DNA of 7,332 nucleotides from Planctomycetaceae bacterium (GTDB lineage: Bacteria; Planctomycetota; Planctomycetia; Pirellulales; Thermoguttaceae), in the NCBI GenBank assembly GCA_031278315.1, contig JAITKS010000314.1, forward strand, positions 1-7,332, given 5' to 3'. The notes under the pieces are model-generated. The model did no database searches. It was given only the letters and a program-made list of their open reading frames with translations, and had not been told where the DNA came from. The translations under genes and the position numbers were made by a program. Below, piece by piece: positions 5,034 to 7,332 of the stretch (position 1 is the first letter of the stretch; each line of letters opens with the position of its first letter).

Positions 5034-5930
5034 TTACGAGTTATATACCGAAGCACAAACTCCATAACCGGACGGTAATAATTTACCCGTTTGAGCTTTT
5101 ATTTGCATTTGAAATTTTTTTATTTTTAGAGAATATGGAATACCTGTATTCAATAACATATCTTGTAACATATCCGGATCAAAATTTTCTGTGTGTGCGG
5201 TAATAAGAATTAGTATAGGCTGCTCACTCAAAAGACCAACGATATTAGAAATCAATACAGGTAAATCAATATCAAACTTCCATGTTTCGCCGCGAGTACC
5301 ATGACCATACGTCGGCGGATCAAGAATTATCACATCGTAGAATTTTTTGCGCCGTAATTCACGAATAACGAATTTACGAACATCATCTACGATAAATCTT
5401 ACGCCTGTTACTCCGCTTAATGCAACATTACGTTTCGCCCATTCGACAACATTACCCGCCGAATCGACATGCACTACTTCAACTTTTTTCAGACCGTTAG
5501 TAACCTTTGCCGACGCAATTGACGCCCCGCCGGTATAACCAAATAAATTCAATACACGAATAGAGTTGCGGCGTTCTAATGAATCAGAAATTGTACTGTA
5601 TAATTCTAACCAATTTGTTATCTGCTCTGCAAAAAAACCAACGTGTCCAAAAGGTGTACATCTTAACTCAAGTGTAACTTGACCTAATTCTACTTGCCAC
5701 GGTTCTATCTTGACTGTCCACTTACCACGTTGACCATTAGAATTTTCAGGAATAAACGAACTATCAACTTTATTCCATATTTTATTATTCGACCGATGAA
5801 AATCATACGCAGCCAATGACGGACGCTCAATAATATACTTGCCGAAACGCTCAACACGGACACCTTCACCAAAGTCAAGCAACTCGTAATCGAGTCGATT
5901 ACCGGAATCGTGAAAATAAAAATTATCCAT
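5034..5930 (-). CDS. Class I SAM-dependent methyltransferase, RlmI/RlmK-related
   Basis: The Rossmann methyltransferase core is clear. With ATG at 5930 as residue 1, the SAM-binding motif I is VLNLFGYTGGAS (126-137), the acidic residue after strand 2 is in VVHVDSA (Asp156), VDDVRKF is at 181-187, and motif IV is DPPTYGHG (204-211). The N-terminal part (RVERFGKYIIERPSLAAYDF) is the small beta domain of COG1092-type enzymes, which act on 23S rRNA. At 298 residues it lacks the PUA domain of RlmI. Where RlmI has a cysteine motif (SCSG, used for m5C chemistry), this protein reads LITAHTE, so m5C formation is not supported and the target is unknown. ATG at 5930 is chosen over an in-frame TTG at 5936; neither has a Shine-Dalgarno. 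It is divergent from kdsA. Confidence 0.85.
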   Translation of the reverse strand: MDNFYFHDSGNRLDYELLDFGEGVRVERFGKYIIERPSLAAYDFHRSNNKIWNKVDSSFIPENSNGQRGKWTVKIEPWQVELGQVTLELRCTPFGHVGFFAEQITNWLELYSTISDSLERRNSIRVLNLFGYTGGASIASAKVTNGLKKVEVVHVDSAGNVVEWAKRNVALSGVTGVRFIVDDVRKFVIRELRRKKFYDVIILDPPTYGHGTRGETWKFDIDLPVLISNIVGLLSEQPILILITAHTENFDPDMLQDMLLNTGIPYSLKIKKFQMQIKAQTGKLLPSGYGVCASVYNS

Positions 5931-6163
5931 TATCAAAAAATTAATTTGTAATATTTTAGTGGAAAAATAGTAACTATTCTGTAGAATATTTAATTCGTAA
6001 TTATAGGAACTCGTAACACGAAAAGATAAAAAGAAAAAATTGTAAAATAAACAACGTTTTCAACAAGTCATCTGGTGTTTTATGTATTGTCTGTTACAAA
6101 TCATAAATCTTGGATAAAAAAATTCCACAGAGCAGTTCCAAAATTTTTCAATGTACTTATTTT

Positions 6164-6258
6164 AATTTTCGATTCGAGTTGTCAGCTTACATATCGGAAA
6201 GCAGGTTTTAATGAATACACTTTTATATCACCTATATCACCGAAATTCGCAGCATGAT
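6164..6258. repeat. Dispersed repeat, copy B
   Basis: This is a diverged relative of the segment at 1584-1665, in the same orientation, with a 13-base net expansion in its right half. It starts at TTTTCGATTCGAGTTG and ends at GCAGCATGA. An open frame runs through it (end of 6075-6257), but the equivalent frame is broken in copy A, so coding is unlikely. It lies just upstream of kdsA. Confidence 0.6.
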
Positions 6259-6261
6259 GTG

Positions 6262-6310
6262 TATAACTATAACTATAACTATTAACTTTAAACTAAACCA
6301 TTAACTTTAA
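6262..6310. repeat. Simple repeats just upstream of kdsA
   Basis: TATAAC is repeated exactly three times at 6262-6279, and ATTAACTTTAA occurs at 6281-6291 and 6300-6310. The block ends 13 bases before the kdsA ATG, where a promoter or leader would be expected, so unit number could affect expression; that is inference. Confidence 0.7.
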
Positions 6311-6323
6311 CATTTATTTATTG

Positions 6324-7145
6324 ATGTCAAATAATCCTGTTCAAATTGGATCAATTCGATGCGGAGTTAGCGAGAAGCTTCTTTTGATCGCTGGTCCGTG
6401 TGTGCTTCAAGAAGCCTTTAATTTTGAGATAGCAGCAGAACTTATACGATTACGTAATTTGTATCCGATTAATGTTATTTTCAAAGGTTCGTTTGATAAG
6501 GCGAATCGAACTAGTATTGATTCTTATCGTGGTACCGGAATTGATCTAGGTGTGAAAATGCTTGCTGAAATACGAGATAAATTTGAGATTTCAGTAACAA
6601 CAGATATTCACGAATCATATCAAGCAGATGTTGTCGGCGAAGTTTGCGAGCTTATTCAGATACCGGCGTTTCTGGCACGGCAAACTGATCTTTTGATTGC
6701 GGCAGCACGTACGGGGCGAGCGGTCAATGTTAAAAAGGGACAGTTCATGTCTCCTGTAGAGATGAAAAATGTTGTCGTGAAACTTAACAGAGCTGGTTGT
6801 GAAAATGTACTTCTTTGTGAACGCGGGACTTTTTTTGGTTACGGACGATTAGTGAATGATATGAGTTCGATTATAACAATGCGAAATTTCAACGTACCTG
6901 TAGTTTTTGATGCAACACACAGTGTTCAAGAACCCGCCGGACTCGGAAATGCAACAGGCGGAAACAGTGAATTAGTTGAACCGCTCGCACGTGCCGCAAC
7001 TGCTGTCGGAATTGACGCTTTATTTTTAGAAACGCATCCGTTCCCGCAAAAATCACCAAGCGACAGCGCAAATATGATTCCGCTTAAACAACTTGAATCA
7101 TTAATTAAAATAGTACTAGAAATCGACAAGTTAGTAAAAAAGTAA
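6324..7145 (+). CDS. kdsA: 3-deoxy-D-manno-octulosonate-8-phosphate synthase
   Basis: KdsA condenses phosphoenolpyruvate with arabinose-5-phosphate to Kdo-8-phosphate, the committed cytoplasmic step toward the Kdo sugar of lipopolysaccharide. At 273 residues it is full length. Family motifs are seen in order: GPCVLQE (24-30), FKGSFDKANRTS (53-64), TTDIHE (92-97), IQIPAFLARQTDLL (111-124), VNVKKGQFMSP (134-144), CERGTFFGYGRLVNDM (165-180), FDATHSVQ (195-202) and ETHPFP (236-241). Cys26, His199, Glu236 and Asp247 match the four metal ligands of the Aquifex enzyme, so this is the metal-dependent class; the E. coli class has Asn in place of the Cys. The usual GPC-x-x-E-S is altered to GPCVLQE. 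ATG at 6324 is preferred to the adjoining TTG at 6321; no Shine-Dalgarno is seen. No other LPS gene is visible nearby. Confidence 0.97.
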   Translation: MSNNPVQIGSIRCGVSEKLLLIAGPCVLQEAFNFEIAAELIRLRNLYPINVIFKGSFDKANRTSIDSYRGTGIDLGVKMLAEIRDKFEISVTTDIHESYQADVVGEVCELIQIPAFLARQTDLLIAAARTGRAVNVKKGQFMSPVEMKNVVVKLNRAGCENVLLCERGTFFGYGRLVNDMSSIITMRNFNVPVVFDATHSVQEPAGLGNATGGNSELVEPLARAATAVGIDALFLETHPFPQKSPSDSANMIPLKQLESLIKIVLEIDKLVKK

Positions 7146-7168
7146 AGTAATATACTCATTGTACTTTA
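7143..7168 (+). terminator. Weak A/T stem-loop at the end of kdsA
   Basis: TAAAGTA at 7143-7149 (starting with the stop codon) pairs with TACTTTA at 7162-7168 around a 12-nt loop. The stem is purely A/T except one pair, and the T-rich run starts some 10 bases later, so this is at best a weak terminator. Confidence 0.25.
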
Positions 7169-7224
7169 AAAATCGGTTTTATTTTTTGTAACGAAAAAGG
7201 TGACCGTTCACGGATAAAACTAGA

Positions 7225-7312
7225 ATCACCCTGAAAGGGCAGTTCCGTTATTATCATACCCCGAAGGGGGTATCTCCAATGTAGCCGTGCGTGGTGTACT
7301 CACCACACACGG
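7225..7312. repeat. Three-hairpin block downstream of kdsA
   Basis: Three stems follow one another: CCCT/AGGG (7229-7232 and 7236-7239, loop GAA); ATACCCC/GGGGTAT (7256-7262 and 7267-7273, loop GAAG); and 12-bp arms 7285-7296 and 7301-7312 (CCGTGCGTGGTG against CACCACACACGG) with one mismatch and loop TACT. The block is distinctly more GC-rich than its surroundings. Blocks of CCCTGAAAGGG and CCCCGAAGGGG words with a longer hairpin are, from memory, dispersed repeats in planctomycetal and other metagenomic genomes. It may also stop transcription from kdsA. The repeat may continue past the window edge. Confidence 0.65.
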
Positions 7313-7332
7313 AATCAAATGGATAAATTATT

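Larger units (their letters stand above)
5931..6323. other. Divergent intergenic region between methyltransferase gene and kdsA
   Basis: This 393-nt region must hold the promoters of both divergent genes, though I cannot place them with confidence. It contains a degenerate mobile-element end at 5948-5968 (GTAATATTTTAGTGGAAAAAT), an ATTCCACAGA word at 6122-6131, dispersed repeat copy B, then three TATAAC units and two ATTAACTTTAA units running up to the kdsA start. A 60-codon frame at 6075-6257 is probably not a gene. Confidence 0.75.

Noticed and set aside
5034..5930. DNA methyltransferase of a restriction-modification system
   Set aside because: DPPTY fits the COG1092 rRNA-methyltransferase pattern, no target-recognition domain is visible, and no restriction gene is nearby.
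6075..6257. 60-codon plus-strand frame upstream of kdsA
   Set aside because: Its second half is dispersed repeat copy B, and the same frame is broken in copy A. No known domain or ribosome binding site is seen.
6889..7159. Minus-strand frames over the end of kdsA
   Set aside because: They overlap highly conserved kdsA motifs on the opposite strand and show no family features.

Overview
The window most likely comes from an AT-rich, Gram-negative member of the Planctomycetota. The S6 and L9 proteins read like the planctomycetal versions: S6 opens MVQNVYEG and carries RLWDERKLAYPI, and L9 has an extra basic N-terminus before VQLLL. Three of the six genes have no Shine-Dalgarno, and a kdsA gene implies a Kdo-containing outer membrane. 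This assignment rests on recalled family features, not on a database search.

Layout: six protein genes occupy about 58% of the window (4260 of 7332 nt by the starts chosen here). On the minus strand, read right to left, are rpsF (S6), ssb and rplI (L9), then a gene for an exported alpha/beta-hydrolase. The first three are the conserved ribosomal/SSB cluster, but rpsR (S18), often found between ssb and rplI, is absent. Spacers of about 345 and 400 nt separate the three genes. Further right, a minus-strand class I SAM methyltransferase is divergent from plus-strand kdsA, which makes Kdo-8-phosphate for lipopolysaccharide.

The other 42% is AT-rich, repeat-laden intergenic DNA and is the most interesting part. 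The main signal is a family of small non-coding elements with terminal inverted repeats GTAATATATCAGTGGAAT. Two copies have both ends intact (88-350 and 4589-4934). A third, decayed copy (about 26-379) appears to have been interrupted by the first, and its decayed end supplies the stop codon of the hydrolase gene. The 346-nt copy is almost wholly an imperfect palindrome. Other repeats include two diverged copies of a separate dispersed sequence (about 1584-1665 and 6164-6258), ACAGGATT and CTAACCA tandem units, and a three-hairpin block after kdsA. A structured leader upstream of rpsF has a CCG in its loop and might be an S6:S18 autoregulatory site.

No tRNA, rRNA, CRISPR array, transposase, defence gene or obvious new multi-gene system is visible. 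The gene content is housekeeping; the novelty, if any, is in the mobile or repeat DNA and the remodelled intergenic regions.
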